Assembly (NCBI RefSeq): GCF_010894455.1
Contig: NZ_JAAIXY010000004.1
Coordinates: forward strand, 186,001-250,000
DNA from: Myxococcus eversor
GTDB lineage: Bacteria > Myxococcota > Myxococcia > Myxococcales > Myxococcaceae
DNA: 64,000 bases
Reading direction: 5' to 3'
In this document: positions 7,090 through 17,688 of the stretch, piece by piece
Numbering within the stretch: position 1 is the stretch's first letter
Layout of the letters: each line of letters starts with the position of its first letter
Translations under genes and position numbers: made by a program
Notes under the pieces: generated by a model
Told to the model about the DNA's origin: nothing
Seen by the model: the letters and a program-made list of their open reading frames with translations, nothing else
Database searches by the model: none

Positions 7090-8960
7090 GGCGTGGCCTC
7101 TTGCGCCGAGGGCTCGGCGGTCTTCACGATGTTGAACTCGACGCGGCGGTTGTTCTCCCGGCCCCTCGTCGTCGCATTGCTTTCCACCGGCTTCGCCTCG
7201 CCGTAACCCACCGCCTCCAGGCGCTCCGGCGCGGTGCCGGCCTTCACCAGGAACTCGCGCACGTTGTTCGCGCGGCGCTGCGACAGGTCCAGGTTGCTCG
7301 TGTCCGAGCCCTGGTCATCGGTGTGTCCCTCCACGCGCACCCGCTCCAGTTGCGGGTTCGCCTTGAGGACCGCGGACACCTGCGCGAGCAGGCTGTAGGA
7401 CTTGGGCAGGATGACGTCCTTGCCGGTGGCGAAGTAGACCTTCTCGAGGATGACGATGCGCGAGCCTTCCAGCCGCACGCTGGACTTGCCCTTGTCGGGG
7501 CACCCGTCCTCGTCCTTCACGCCGTTGATGGTCTCCGCTTCCAGCGGGCAGGCATCCACCGCGTCCGCCACGCCGTCGCGGTCATTGTCCAGGTCCGGGC
7601 AGCCGTCCGTGTCCTCGAAGCCGTCCATGTCCTCGGGCTCGGTGGGGCAGCGGTCCTCGGTGTCGATGAGCCCGTCGCCGTCGGTGTCCACCGCCGGAGG
7701 CGCCAGCGTCAGCGGGGTGCTCTGCGTCGGCGTGGAGCCGGTACCCGTGGGCGCGGTGTGCTCGTCCAGCGCGTCCGGGCAGCCATCCTCGTCCTGGTAG
7801 CCGTTGAACGTCTCCGGCTCGCCGGGGCACACGTCGGGGCCATCCAGGATGCCGTCGTTGTCGTCATCCGGGTCCAGGCAGTTGTCGTCGTCCTGGAAGC
7901 CATCGAAGTCCTCGGGCCCCAGCGCGCAATGGGACGGGGACGTGGCCGCGGGCGCCGAGGCAGTCCAGGCGAGTCCTCCGAGCAGGCGGAAGCCCGGCGT
8001 CCCGTAGCCTCGCGTGAGGCCCGGTCCCGCGCCCACGTGCGCCGACAGCTCCTTCGTGACGCGGTACTTCACCGCGCCGAGCGCCTCCAGTGGACGCTCC
8101 TCGGAGTTGGACTCCTTGAGCCCCAGCGCGCCCGCCAGCGTCGCGGCGACGGACAGCTTCTGCGTGAGTGGCACCTCCGCGCCCACGCCGTAGGTGAATT
8201 CATTGCCCACGCGCAGGTTGCGCAGCTGCTGCTCGCCGCGCAGATTCACGCCGACATTCGCCAGCAGGCGCAGCGAGCCTCCCACCCACTCGGCCGCGAG
8301 CCTCGGCTGGAAGGTGAGCCCCTTGGCGCCCAGGTAGTCCGCCGCGCCCGCCGTGGGCAGTGTCACCGGGGCGACGAGGGCCAGGTGCAGGCCGCCCTCC
8401 GTCGACAACAGCCTCAGCTTCGGCACCAGCCGCAGGTCACCCACGCCCGTGCCAGCGGCGCCGTTCGCCAGCGTGGGGGAGATGGCCGTCGCGGGCTGCG
8501 ACGTCGTCGTGGTGAGGGGCAGCGACACACCCAGCTCCACCCTGTCAAACAGGGCCACCGCTCCCATCAGGTCCACGGAGAGCTGACTGTCGACGATGCG
8601 ATACACGAACTCGTCGCGACGCGGATCCAACAGGTTGAGGGGATCCTCCGCGTAGTTGACCGACAGCCCCAGGTTCCAATCCAGGTGCTTGCCCACGCGC
8701 GCGCCATGCAGGCCGAGCACGTCGTAGGCGCCCGGCCCGGGCTTGTACTGCTGCACGTCGATGGCCTGGGAGGCCTGGACCTGCGCTCGGGCCGTGCCCG
8801 TCGTCAGGAGGAGGGCACCGAGCAGCGCCAGCGTCAGGGAACTTCCGACGTCAGCCGCGCGCCGCGCCAGGGTCCTCGTGCTCCGCCCGCGAGAGGCGGG
8901 AGGGAGGGGGTGAAAATGCACTCGCATGGCCCGACGGTGCCAGAAGGGCCTGGGCCACAT
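7086..8960 (-). CDS. OmpA family outer-membrane protein with thrombospondin type 3 repeats
   Basis: About 624 residues: a long n-region and signal peptide (LTLALLGALLLTTGTARAQ), a membrane beta-barrel-like half, then calcium-binding thrombospondin type 3 repeats (DPDDDNDGILDGPDVCPGEP, DTDGDGLIDTEDRCPTEP, DNDRDGVADAVDACPLEA), and a C-terminal OmpA domain with VRVEGHTDDQGSDTSNLDLS and RRANNVREFL plus the closing RENNRRVEF that binds peptidoglycan. The ATG at 8960 overlaps the preceding receiver gene's TGA by one base; an in-frame ATG at 8927 would give a shorter signal peptide. It links outer membrane to cell wall and is co-transcribed with the FecR and CHASE2 genes. Confidence 0.88.
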   Translation of the reverse strand: MWPRPFWHRRAMRVHFHPLPPASRGRSTRTLARRAADVGSSLTLALLGALLLTTGTARAQVQASQAIDVQQYKPGPGAYDVLGLHGARVGKHLDWNLGLSVNYAEDPLNLLDPRRDEFVYRIVDSQLSVDLMGAVALFDRVELGVSLPLTTTTSQPATAISPTLANGAAGTGVGDLRLVPKLRLLSTEGGLHLALVAPVTLPTAGAADYLGAKGLTFQPRLAAEWVGGSLRLLANVGVNLRGEQQLRNLRVGNEFTYGVGAEVPLTQKLSVAATLAGALGLKESNSEERPLEALGAVKYRVTKELSAHVGAGPGLTRGYGTPGFRLLGGLAWTASAPAATSPSHCALGPEDFDGFQDDDNCLDPDDDNDGILDGPDVCPGEPETFNGYQDEDGCPDALDEHTAPTGTGSTPTQSTPLTLAPPAVDTDGDGLIDTEDRCPTEPEDMDGFEDTDGCPDLDNDRDGVADAVDACPLEAETINGVKDEDGCPDKGKSSVRLEGSRIVILEKVYFATGKDVILPKSYSLLAQVSAVLKANPQLERVRVEGHTDDQGSDTSNLDLSQRRANNVREFLVKAGTAPERLEAVGYGEAKPVESNATTRGRENNRRVEFNIVKTAEPSAQEATP

Positions 8961-9334
8961 CAACGTGCCGCCAACAATTGCGAGACGTGGCGAGCCAGCG
9001 AGGGCAGGGGCTGCGGCTTGGGGAGCACCAGGTCCACCCCGAACTCCCGGGCCCGCGCCGTCAACTCCGGCGAGGCGAACGCCGTGAGCAGCACCACCCG
9101 CGTGTCCGGCGTGAAGCGGCGCACGAAATCCGCCAACACCAGACCTTCCTCGGATTGCGTGCCGCTCAACCGCAAGTCGCTGATGACCAGGTCGTAGCGG
9201 CCCGTCGTCATCAGCCCCAGCGCCTCATCCAGCGCCTGCGCCGAGTCCACGCGATACCCCGCGCTCGCGAAGAACTGACCCAGCACCCAGCACAGCGCGG
9301 ATTCGTCGTCGACGATGAGGAGGTTCTGGGACAC
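8960..9334 (-). CDS. Single-domain response regulator receiver
   Basis: A 124-residue stand-alone receiver (LLIVDDESALCWVLG, phosphoacceptor Asp in DLVISDLRLSG, conserved Thr in VVLLTAFAS, Lys in LVLPKPQP). It has no output domain, so it likely acts by protein contact or phosphotransfer. It starts at a GTG and is the first gene of the receiver-OmpA-FecR-CHASE2 cassette. A sigma-54-like promoter lies immediately upstream and would start the message about two bases before the GTG. The kinase and sigma-54 activator encoded just upstream are the obvious partners, by inference. Confidence 0.85.
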   Translation of the reverse strand: MSQNLLIVDDESALCWVLGQFFASAGYRVDSAQALDEALGLMTTGRYDLVISDLRLSGTQSEEGLVLADFVRRFTPDTRVVLLTAFASPELTARAREFGVDLVLPKPQPLPSLARHVSQLLAAR

Positions 9335-9335
9335 G

Positions 9336-9362
9336 CGCGGGCCGTGAGCAAGTCAGGGGCCA
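9336..9362 (-). promoter_or_regulatory. Sigma-54-like promoter of the OmpA/FecR/CHASE2 cassette
   Basis: On the minus strand TGGCCC, five bases, TTGCT (9362 down to 9347) matches the sigma-54 -24/-12 consensus TGGCAC-N5-TTGCA, with invariant GG and GC at correct spacing. The +1 would be near 9336, almost on the GTG at 9334, so the message would be leaderless. The NtrC-type activator ending at 9444 makes a sigma-54 promoter here plausible. Confidence 0.45.
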
Positions 9363-9443
9363 GGGGTCCATTTCACCCGGCCTCGCCGAGTTTTCCGGCA
9401 CTTGCGGGCCCACCTCCCTCCAACGGAGGCGGGGTTTTCCAGA

Positions 9444-10801
<1,358 letters not shown>

Positions 10802-10805
<4 letters not shown>

Positions 10806-12925
10806 GAGGCGAGAGAGTCCAGGTGCATGCTGACGGAAGGCGAGGACACCGCTGGTAGCAGCAGAGTGACTTCAGCGCCACCCTCCGGATGGTTGCGCAG
10901 GCGAATGACGCCCTGATGTTCCTCCAGGATGCGCTGGACGATGGACAACCCCAGTCCCGTGCCGCCCCGGCGCTTGCTGAAGAATGGCTCGAAGACGTGG
11001 GGCAGGTCCTCCTCGCGAAAGCCCGGCCCGCCGTCCCTCACGGTGCAGCGCACCCAGGCGCGGCCCTCCTCCTCCAACTGCGCGGTGGCCACCTTCACCG
11101 TGGTGCCCGCGGGCGAGTGCTGCACGGCGTTCTCCACCACGTTGCGGAAGACATGGAACAGCCGCCGCGAGTCCATGCGCACCGGCGGCAGGGTCTCCTC
11201 GAGCGTCCGTGTCACCGTCACGCGGGACTGCTCTCCGGTGAGCGCGCACGCGGCCAGCGCCTCCTCGACGACGGGCCGCACGGGACCCTCCACCCATTCG
11301 CCCCGGGTGGGGCGGCCATACTCGAACAGCTCCTGGGTGAGGTGGTTGAGGCGGCGCACCTCTCCGCGCAGCACGTCCAGGTAAGGGGCCATCTCCGTGC
11401 GGGCTCCGACGGTGGCCTCCACGGCGTCCACCACGGCGGAGATGGAGAAGAGCGGGTTTCTGACTTCGTGGGCCACGCCCGCGACGATGGCGCCCATCGC
11501 GGCCATCGTCTCGCTGCGGCGCAGGCTGGCCTGCAGCTCCAGCAGGCGCGTCACCTCGGTGGCGACGACGATGATGCGAGAGTCCTCTCCGCCCACTTCG
11601 TCCACCCACGCGGCGGACAGCTCCCACGTGCGACGCGAGCGCGCGTCCTTCACCTCGCGCGTGAGGCTGCCATGCGTGCGGCGGAGCTCCTCCACCAGCG
11701 GCAGCGTGCTGGACCACGGTGGCTCGCTGGCGACGGTGGACAGGGGCTGACCGGACGGGTCCAACCCGCCGAAGAGGATGCACGCGGCGGCGTTGAGGCG
11801 CTGGATGGTGCCGTCCGCGCCGAGGACGATGAGCGGCGAGGTGACGGCGTCGAACGTGCGGCGCCACTCCTGGGCGGAGCGACGGAAGCTCTCGTGGAGG
11901 CGCTGGCGCAGTTCGTCCGCGAGGTAGCGGTCGGTGATGTCGGTGACGACGCAGCCCACGTGCAGCTCGCCCTGGCTGTCCTTCGCGGAGGCCGCCGCGC
12001 GGCTGCGGACCCAGCGCACGCGGCCGTCGGCGCAGATGAGGCGGTGCTCCAGCTCCACCTCGGAGCCGGGCGCGAGCGACTCGATTCGGGCGCGGTAGCG
12101 AGCGCGGTCCTCGGGGTGGATCATCTCCGCCCACAGAGGCGGCGGGCCTCCGCCAGGGCCGGGCTCGGCGAAGGCCGAGGCGGGGTAGCCGGTGGTGCGC
12201 TCGATGACGGGCGTGCAATAGAACTCGCGCAGCGCGCCGTCGCGCAGCTTGCCGCCCCACAGGTAGTCAGGCAGCGAGCGCGTGAGGACGTCGAGGAGGC
12301 CCTCGTGTTCCTGGAGGCTCTGCTCGGCGCGCATGCGCTCGGTCAGCTCCGAGAGCGCGGCGATGACGCCGAGCACCTCGCCGCCAGCGCCTCGCACGCG
12401 CGAGTAGCTGCCGAACCAGAAGCGGGGCTCGCCCGGCGCGGCGGGAGTCTCCACCTCCAGGCAGGTGTCCTGGACGGGCGCGTCCGTCTCCAGCGCGCGT
12501 TGGAGCCGCGGCGCGAGCATCCGCCCCAGCGCCGGCATCACCTCCGTCACGTGACGGCCCAGGTGTCCGCCCGCGGGCAGGCCGTTCATCGCGGCGAGGG
12601 CCGCGTTGACGTGGATGTAGCGCAGGTTGCGGTCGAAGAAGGCGAAGCCCACGGGCGTGACGTCCATGATGGCGTCGCGCAGGGCGCTGGAGTCACCGGC
12701 GCTGCGCAGGGCGGCGTCGCGCTCGCGGCGGGTGCGTTCCCGGGCGTGCGCGAGCAGCAGCGCGGGCGTGCCGGCGCAAGCCATGACAAGCGCCGCGGTG
12801 GAGAGGACGCGGGGAAGGGGACTCGCCGCATCCGCGCTGGCCCACGCCCATTCTATGAGGGCGGCGAGCGCGGTGGCCATGAGGACGGCCAGCAGCATCT
12901 GACGACGGGTGGGGAACTCGTGCAT
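10802..12925 (-). CDS. PAS-domain membrane histidine kinase
   Basis: A 707-residue sensor kinase. Two membrane helices near the N-terminus (about residues 9-28 and 41-62) are followed by three PAS regions (VTPVGFAFFDRNLRYIHVNA; EFYCTPVIERTTGYPASAF; TSPLIVLGADGTIQRLNAAA), a HisKA domain with phosphoacceptor His in GVAHEVRNPLFS near residue 485, and an HATPase with N box FRNVVENAVQHS and G box GGTGLGLSIVQR. Its stop overlaps the NtrC gene start in ATGA. It is predicted to phosphorylate that regulator. The signal is not deducible. Confidence 0.93.
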
Positions 12926-13044
12926 GGGGGTGTGAGGAGCGCGAGCCTAACCGGAATCGCGCTCGGCACCGCGCCGCCAGGCCTGGGGACGGGTGCCTCC
13001 GTCGTTCGGTGAGCAAGGGGGCGGGTCCTCCGCGCCCGCCAGGC

Positions 13045-13728
13045 TCACGCGGGACCCGGCTGCTCCTGGTGCATCCCCGACTCGCGCGCCGCGCGCTCCA
13101 GCAGGGCCCGCACCTCTTCGTCGGAGGTCTGCTCGAACTGTCGATACCAGAGGCCCACCGCGAAGAACGGCTCCGGGGTCCGCGCGCACACCGTCTCGTC
13201 CGCCAGCGCTTCAATCGACTCGCACGTCTCCAGCGGTGCCACGGGCACGGCGACGATGATGCGAGTGGGACCCAGCTGACGGAGCGCTGTCACCGCGGCG
13301 CGCATGGAGGAGCCGGTGGCGAGTCCATCGTCCACGAGGATGACGTTGCGTCCGCGCACGTCCAGCGCGGGCCTGCCCTGACGGTAGTGGGCCTCGCGAC
13401 GCCGCAGCTCCAGGCTCTCTCGCTCGGCGACCTCGTCGATCTGCTCAGGGAGGATGCCCGCCTCGTCAATCACCTCGGGGTTGAGCACGCGCACGCCGCC
13501 GGTGGCGATGGCGCCCATCGCGAGCTCCTCGTGACCGGGAGTCCCCAGCTTGCGGACGATGAACACATCCAGGGGCGCGCCCAGCATCCGTGCCACCTCG
13601 TAGCCCACGGGGACGCCGCCGCGTGGCAGGGCCAACACCCGCGTGTTCGGGCGATGGCCATGATGCGCGAGACGCTCCGCGAGGACTCGGCCCGCGGTGA
13701 AGCGGTCCTGGAACAGAGGGCCTTGCAT
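13045..13728 (-). CDS. Phosphoribosyltransferase family protein
   Basis: A 227-residue type I phosphoribosyltransferase. The PRPP loop is VILVDDGLATGSSMRAAV, and the N-terminal TRVLALPRGGVPVGYEVARM with VFIVRKLGTPGHEELAMGAI is typical of the stand-alone family often found near stress genes and hydrolases. The acceptor base is unknown. The ATG at 13728 is chosen because AAGGAG lies six bases upstream; a longer in-frame start at 13773 lacks such a site. Confidence 0.85.
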   Translation of the reverse strand: MQGPLFQDRFTAGRVLAERLAHHGHRPNTRVLALPRGGVPVGYEVARMLGAPLDVFIVRKLGTPGHEELAMGAIATGGVRVLNPEVIDEAGILPEQIDEVAERESLELRRREAHYRQGRPALDVRGRNVILVDDGLATGSSMRAAVTALRQLGPTRIIVAVPVAPLETCESIEALADETVCARTPEPFFAVGLWYRQFEQTSDEEVRALLERAARESGMHQEQPGPA

Positions 13729-13909
13729 GTGAAGCTCCTTGTCGGCTGCCTCCTGGCACATCTCTCCCGGCAAAGCTGGCCACGAAGCGCGCGGGAGAAT
13801 CGGTCCGCCCCGCTCACCGCTCGTCGGACGAGCAGGGCAAGGGCCTCCCGAGGTCCGCCCGTCGGGAGCGCCTTCGCGAGGGGCTCCCGGCGGGACGGCC
13901 GCCTGGCGG

Positions 13910-14197
13910 TCAGGGGGCCTTGGTGCCGGAGTCGCTCGCGATGATGGTGGGCATGCCCCCCGGCTGCCCTGGAGGCGGTGGGTCGTGGATGCCCGGAGGG
14001 GTGATGTCCGGCGGGAGCGGCGGCTCGATTTCCGGTGGATTGCGCTGAGGAGGCTCCTCCTCGGGCGGTTGCCGGCCTGGCGGCTCCCGCTGGGGCGTCC
14101 TCGGGTCGGGCTCCTTTACCGGGTTGTTGGGTGTCGGCTCGCGCGTGGGCGGCAGTGGCGTGGGCAATCCGGGAATCGGCGGTTGCTGCGTCGGCAT
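13910..14197 (-). CDS. Proline-rich small protein of unknown function
   Basis: A 95-residue low-complexity protein, about one third proline, rich in PP, EP and TP pairs, with no membrane segment or known domain. The ATG at 14197 has AGGAG ten bases upstream. It ends GGMPTIIASDSGTKAP. It could be a disordered linker-like protein. Codon usage agrees with a real gene but low complexity limits confidence. The 181 bases between it and the phosphoribosyltransferase show nothing recognisable. Confidence 0.5.
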   Translation of the reverse strand: MPTQQPPIPGLPTPLPPTREPTPNNPVKEPDPRTPQREPPGRQPPEEEPPQRNPPEIEPPLPPDITPPGIHDPPPPGQPGGMPTIIASDSGTKAP

Positions 14198-14430
14198 GCG
14201 TGGGGTGCTCCTGAAGAGGTCGTCTATCCGCCCGCTCAACCTGTGCACGCCCGGGCAGGCGGGCACCGCCCCGGACAGGTCTCAAGCAGGGCCTTGGGCC
14301 CTCATGGGCTCAGGGGTGGCGAGCGTCCCCTCGGGGCCTGGAGCCTCCGTCCCGTGGCTGCTGCACCGCGGCACGAGCGCCTTCACGTTCCCCGGATGGG
14401 GTTCATCGAAAATCGAACAGGAGGCACGAC

Positions 14431-15612
14431 ATGAAGGCAGCCATTTGGGGGCTCGGGGGGCTGGGGGTGGGCGTGGGGTTGATGTACTGGACGGATCCGC
14501 GCAGTGGCCGGTGGCGCAGGTCGCACCTGCAAGGCAAGGCGGTGCACGCCGCCCACGAAGCTGGAAGCGCGGCGGGTGTCGTGAAGAGGGATCTGGCCCA
14601 GCGCTCACGGGGCCTGTTCCTGGAGTCCATCGGCCGGTTCCGCTCCGAGACGGTGGACGACGTGACGCTCGCCGAGCGCGTCCGCTCCGCGCTGGGCCGC
14701 GTGTGCTCGCATCCGGGCTCCGTGAAGGTGGCCGCGCGCGATGGCGTGGTGTCACTGGAGGGCTCCATCCTGCTCGAGGAGCTCAAGCGCGTGGTGCCGT
14801 TCATCCGGCGCGTGCGCGGGGTGCGCGGCGTGGAGAACCGGCTGCTGCCCTTCGCGGACTCGACGCGTCGGTCCGAGCTTCAGGGCGGGCGCGCGCGGGG
14901 GGGACCGTCGCGGACCTTCGGCCCGGCGCATTGGTCTCCTTCCGCGCGGTTCTTCGGCGCGCTCGGGGCCCTGTCGCTCGCGTCGGGAGCCATCCAGCGG
15001 CGCGGCATCCTCGGGGGGTTGCTCGGCGCGGGAGGTCTGGTGTTGGGGCTGCGCGCGCTCAGCAATCTGGACCTGCGGAGTCTCACCGGCCTCGGCGTGG
15101 GACCCCGCGCCATCACCCTGCACAAGGACATCACGGTGAACGCGCCGGTGGAGGAGGTCTTCGCGTTCTGGGACGCGATGCAGAACTTCCCTCGCTTCAT
15201 GACGCACGTGGATGAGCTTCGCGTCGACACCGAGGGCCGCTCGCACTGGAAGGTGAAGGGCCCCGCGGGTCTCCACTTCGAATGGCAGGCCGTCGTCACG
15301 CAGCGCGTGCCCGGCAAGCTGCTCGCATGGAAGAGCGTGCAGGGCACGTCCGTGGAGAACGCGGGTGTCATCCACTTCGAGCCCACGCCGAAGGGCGGCA
15401 CGCGGGTGGACATCCGCCTCTCGTACAACCCGCCCGCGGGCGCCATCGGCCATGCCTTCGCGCGCATGCTGGGCGTGGACCCGAAGCGGCAGATGGATGA
15501 TGACCTGCTGCGCCTGAAGTCCCTGTTGGAGCGAGGCAAGGCCACGGGGCGAGAGACGGTGACGCGCGAGTCCCTGTCGACAGGGCGCGGTCGACCGTCG
15601 CTGATGCACTGA
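14431..15612 (+). CDS. BON and SRPBCC domain membrane protein
   Basis: A 393-residue protein starting with a glycine-rich hydrophobic helix (residues 3-20). Residues about 75-135 form a BON domain ([39 protein letters not shown]), which binds phospholipid or other envelope material. Two more hydrophobic stretches (about 175-215) precede a SRPBCC/polyketide-cyclase-like domain ([35 protein letters not shown]). AGGAGG lies seven bases before the ATG. This architecture is common in proteins tied to osmotic or envelope stress; the ligand of the SRPBCC cavity is unknown. Confidence 0.85.
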   Translation: MKAAIWGLGGLGVGVGLMYWTDPRSGRWRRSHLQGKAVHAAHEAGSAAGVVKRDLAQRSRGLFLESIGRFRSETVDDVTLAERVRSALGRVCSHPGSVKVAARDGVVSLEGSILLEELKRVVPFIRRVRGVRGVENRLLPFADSTRRSELQGGRARGGPSRTFGPAHWSPSARFFGALGALSLASGAIQRRGILGGLLGAGGLVLGLRALSNLDLRSLTGLGVGPRAITLHKDITVNAPVEEVFAFWDAMQNFPRFMTHVDELRVDTEGRSHWKVKGPAGLHFEWQAVVTQRVPGKLLAWKSVQGTSVENAGVIHFEPTPKGGTRVDIRLSYNPPAGAIGHAFARMLGVDPKRQMDDDLLRLKSLLERGKATGRETVTRESLSTGRGRPSLMH

Positions 15613-15663
15613 GGCCCCGCTCGGAGGGAGGGCGGGCGGCCGGGTCGCCAGCTCCCGCGGGAT

Positions 15664-15704
15664 TTGCGCACCCCCGGCTCCGCGTCGATGGGTGCGCAAT
15701 TCTT
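15664..15704. terminator. Ten-bp inverted repeat, terminator or operator
   Basis: TTGCGCACCC (15664-15673) and GGGTGCGCAA (15690-15699) are perfect inverted copies separated by 16 bases, followed by TTCTT. It lies 51 bases after the BON-SRPBCC stop and 108 bases before the globin kinase start, so it could end the first message or be a regulator site for the second. Confidence 0.5.
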
Positions 15705-15806
15705 GCGCGCACCGGGGCCGTTTCGCCCCCGTGTGACTGGCGTGGTGCTTGCTTCGGAGTTCCTCCTCCGATGCGGGGCGAGCGGTTAATCTCGGGCCCT
15801 GAAACC

Positions 15807-17000
15807 ATGGCGGAAACCTTGTTCGAGGAGCTGAAGCGGTACGTGGGCTTTGGAGCGCGGGACGAGCAGTCACTCGTCGGCCTCCACGCCATCGCGCATC
15901 CGCATTTCCCCCGCATCGCTCGCGTCTTCTACGACCGCATCCTGGAGCACGAGGGCGCGCGTCGGGCCCTGGAGGGCGGCGAGAGTCAGGTGGGGCACCT
16001 GCGCGGCACGTTGCAGGTGTGGATGGACCAGCTCCTGCGGGGCCCATGGGACGAGGCGTACTACGCCCTGCGCTGCCGCATCGGCCGGATGCACGTGCGC
16101 ATCTCCCTGCCGCAGCACTACATGTTCGGCGCGATGAATGTGCTGCGCCAGGAGCTCAACGCCATCATCGACTCGGCGTACCTGGACCAGCCGGAGACGC
16201 TGCACGGCGCCCGCGCGGCGCTGGGGCGCATCCTGGACCTGGAGCTGGCCATCATGCTCCACACGTATCGCGAGGACCTGCTCGCGCAGCAGGCGCGCCA
16301 CGAGCGACTGGCGACCTTCGGCCAACTGGTGGGCTCCATCGGCCACGAGCTGCGCAACCCGCTGGGCGTCATCGAGACCTCGCTCTACATCCTGCGCAGC
16401 CGCGCGGGTCCGTCGATTGACGAGCGCACGACGAAGCACCTGGACCGCATCGGCGAGCAGGTGGGCATCGCCAACCACATCGTGTCCGACCTGCTGGACA
16501 TGATTCGGGACCGGCCGCTGCAACGCCAGGAGGTCTGGCTGGACGAGGTCTGGCAGGAGGCCCTCAAGGCCGTGGCCCGGCCGGACCTGGTCCGCGTCAC
16601 CGCGGAGGGACTGGTGGCGCTGCCGCCGGTGCATGGAGACGCCGGGCAGCTGCGCCAAGTGTTCGTCAACCTCTTGGAAAACGCGGTGCAGGCGCTGGAG
16701 GAGTCGGGTGGCGACGTGACGCTCATCGGCGCCACACGCGAGTCCGGTGGGGTGGAGTTGGTGCTGGAGGACTCGGGGCCGGGCGTCAGCGACGTCATTC
16801 GAGGACGCCTCTTCGAGCCGCTGATGACCACGAAGGCGCGGGGCATCGGCCTGGGCCTGCCGCTCGTCCGGCGCATCCTGGAGCGGCATGGCGGCACCAT
16901 CACCTACGCGCCGCGCGCGGGGGCCGGAGCCCGCTTCGTGATTCAGCTTCCCAGCACGCCCGAGGAGGGGCCCCATGCGCCATTACCTCCTGCTGGATGA
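15807..17000 (+). CDS. Globin-coupled histidine kinase (heme oxygen/redox sensor)
   Basis: A 397-residue soluble kinase. Residues about 1-160 are a sensor globin: Tyr42 in ARVFYDRIL and proximal-His candidate His96 in [12 protein letters not shown] correspond, with a constant offset of three, to distal Tyr45 and proximal His99 of AfGcHK from Anaeromyxobacter. The HisKA phosphoacceptor is His180 in [13 protein letters not shown] (His183 in AfGcHK), and an HATPase follows ([21 protein letters not shown]). It should bind heme and let the iron or gas state set kinase activity. The ATG at 15807 is preferred over one at 15771 because it gives the AfGcHK-like N-terminus. It overlaps the next gene by 26 bases. 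Confidence 0.92.
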   Translation: MAETLFEELKRYVGFGARDEQSLVGLHAIAHPHFPRIARVFYDRILEHEGARRALEGGESQVGHLRGTLQVWMDQLLRGPWDEAYYALRCRIGRMHVRISLPQHYMFGAMNVLRQELNAIIDSAYLDQPETLHGARAALGRILDLELAIMLHTYREDLLAQQARHERLATFGQLVGSIGHELRNPLGVIETSLYILRSRAGPSIDERTTKHLDRIGEQVGIANHIVSDLLDMIRDRPLQRQEVWLDEVWQEALKAVARPDLVRVTAEGLVALPPVHGDAGQLRQVFVNLLENAVQALEESGGDVTLIGATRESGGVELVLEDSGPGVSDVIRGRLFEPLMTTKARGIGLGLPLVRRILERHGGTITYAPRAGAGARFVIQLPSTPEEGPHAPLPPAG

Positions 17001-17688
17001 CAACCGGGCGCTGGCGGAGAACCTGGCGGAGATCCTCCGGGACGAGGGCCACCAGGCCACCGTCGTCGTCTCCGGTGACGAGGCGCTGCGCGAAGTGGGC
17101 ACCACGCGCTTCGACGCGCTGGTGACGGACATGCGCATGCCCGGCATGAGCGGCGCGGACGCGGTGCGCCGCATCCGGCGGGTGGACCCGGGCCTGGCCG
17201 CGGTGGTGATGACGGCCTATCCCCGCGAGGACGATTTGGAGACGGCGCGGCGGGAGGGCCTGCTCGCGGTGTTGCCCAAGCCCGTGCCCATCTCCATGCT
17301 GATGGGCCTGCTGGCGAGTGCGCGGCGCGACGGGCTGGTGGTGGTGGCGGAGGATGACCCGGCGCTGAGCGACAACCTCTCCGAGGTGCTGCGCGCGCGG
17401 GGTTTTTCATGTGTGACGGTGGCGTCGGTGCTGGACGCGGACCTGCTCTCGTGCGCGGCGCCCTTCGCGGCGCTGGTGGACCTGCGCATGCCCGGCGGGC
17501 CCGACGGCGAGACGCTCCGGAGGCTGCGCGCGCGCTATCCGAGCCTGCCCACCTTCGTCATGACGGCGTGGCCGGACCTGGCTCCGCTGGACGTGGGCGT
17601 GGAGGTCTTCTCCAAGCCCTTCGACACGGGAGCGCTCATCGGCGCGTTGGAGTCGAAGTACGCCGAGCGCCCCGAGGCCCGGCCATGA
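16975..17688 (+). CDS. Double-receiver response regulator, partner of the globin kinase
   Basis: A 237-residue protein made of two receiver domains and nothing else. Phosphoacceptors are Asp52 ([11 protein letters not shown]) and Asp169 ([11 protein letters not shown]), the same two positions reported for the AfGcHK response regulator; KP follows in VLPKPVP and FSKPFD. It should accept phosphate from the globin kinase on one or both Asp. No DNA-binding output exists, so the signal probably moves on to the third gene. The start overlaps the kinase and the stop overlaps the hybrid kinase (ATGA). Confidence 0.9.
   Translation: MRHYLLLDDNRALAENLAEILRDEGHQATVVVSGDEALREVGTTRFDALVTDMRMPGMSGADAVRRIRRVDPGLAAVVMTAYPREDDLETARREGLLAVLPKPVPISMLMGLLASARRDGLVVVAEDDPALSDNLSEVLRARGFSCVTVASVLDADLLSCAAPFAALVDLRMPGGPDGETLRRLRARYPSLPTFVMTAWPDLAPLDVGVEVFSKPFDTGALIGALESKYAERPEARP

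Noticed and set aside
9410-9440. Hairpin CCTCC-AAC-GGAGG followed by GGGGTTTT as a terminator
   Set aside because: The stem is only five pairs with a three-base loop, and the T run is on the strand with no gene ending there.
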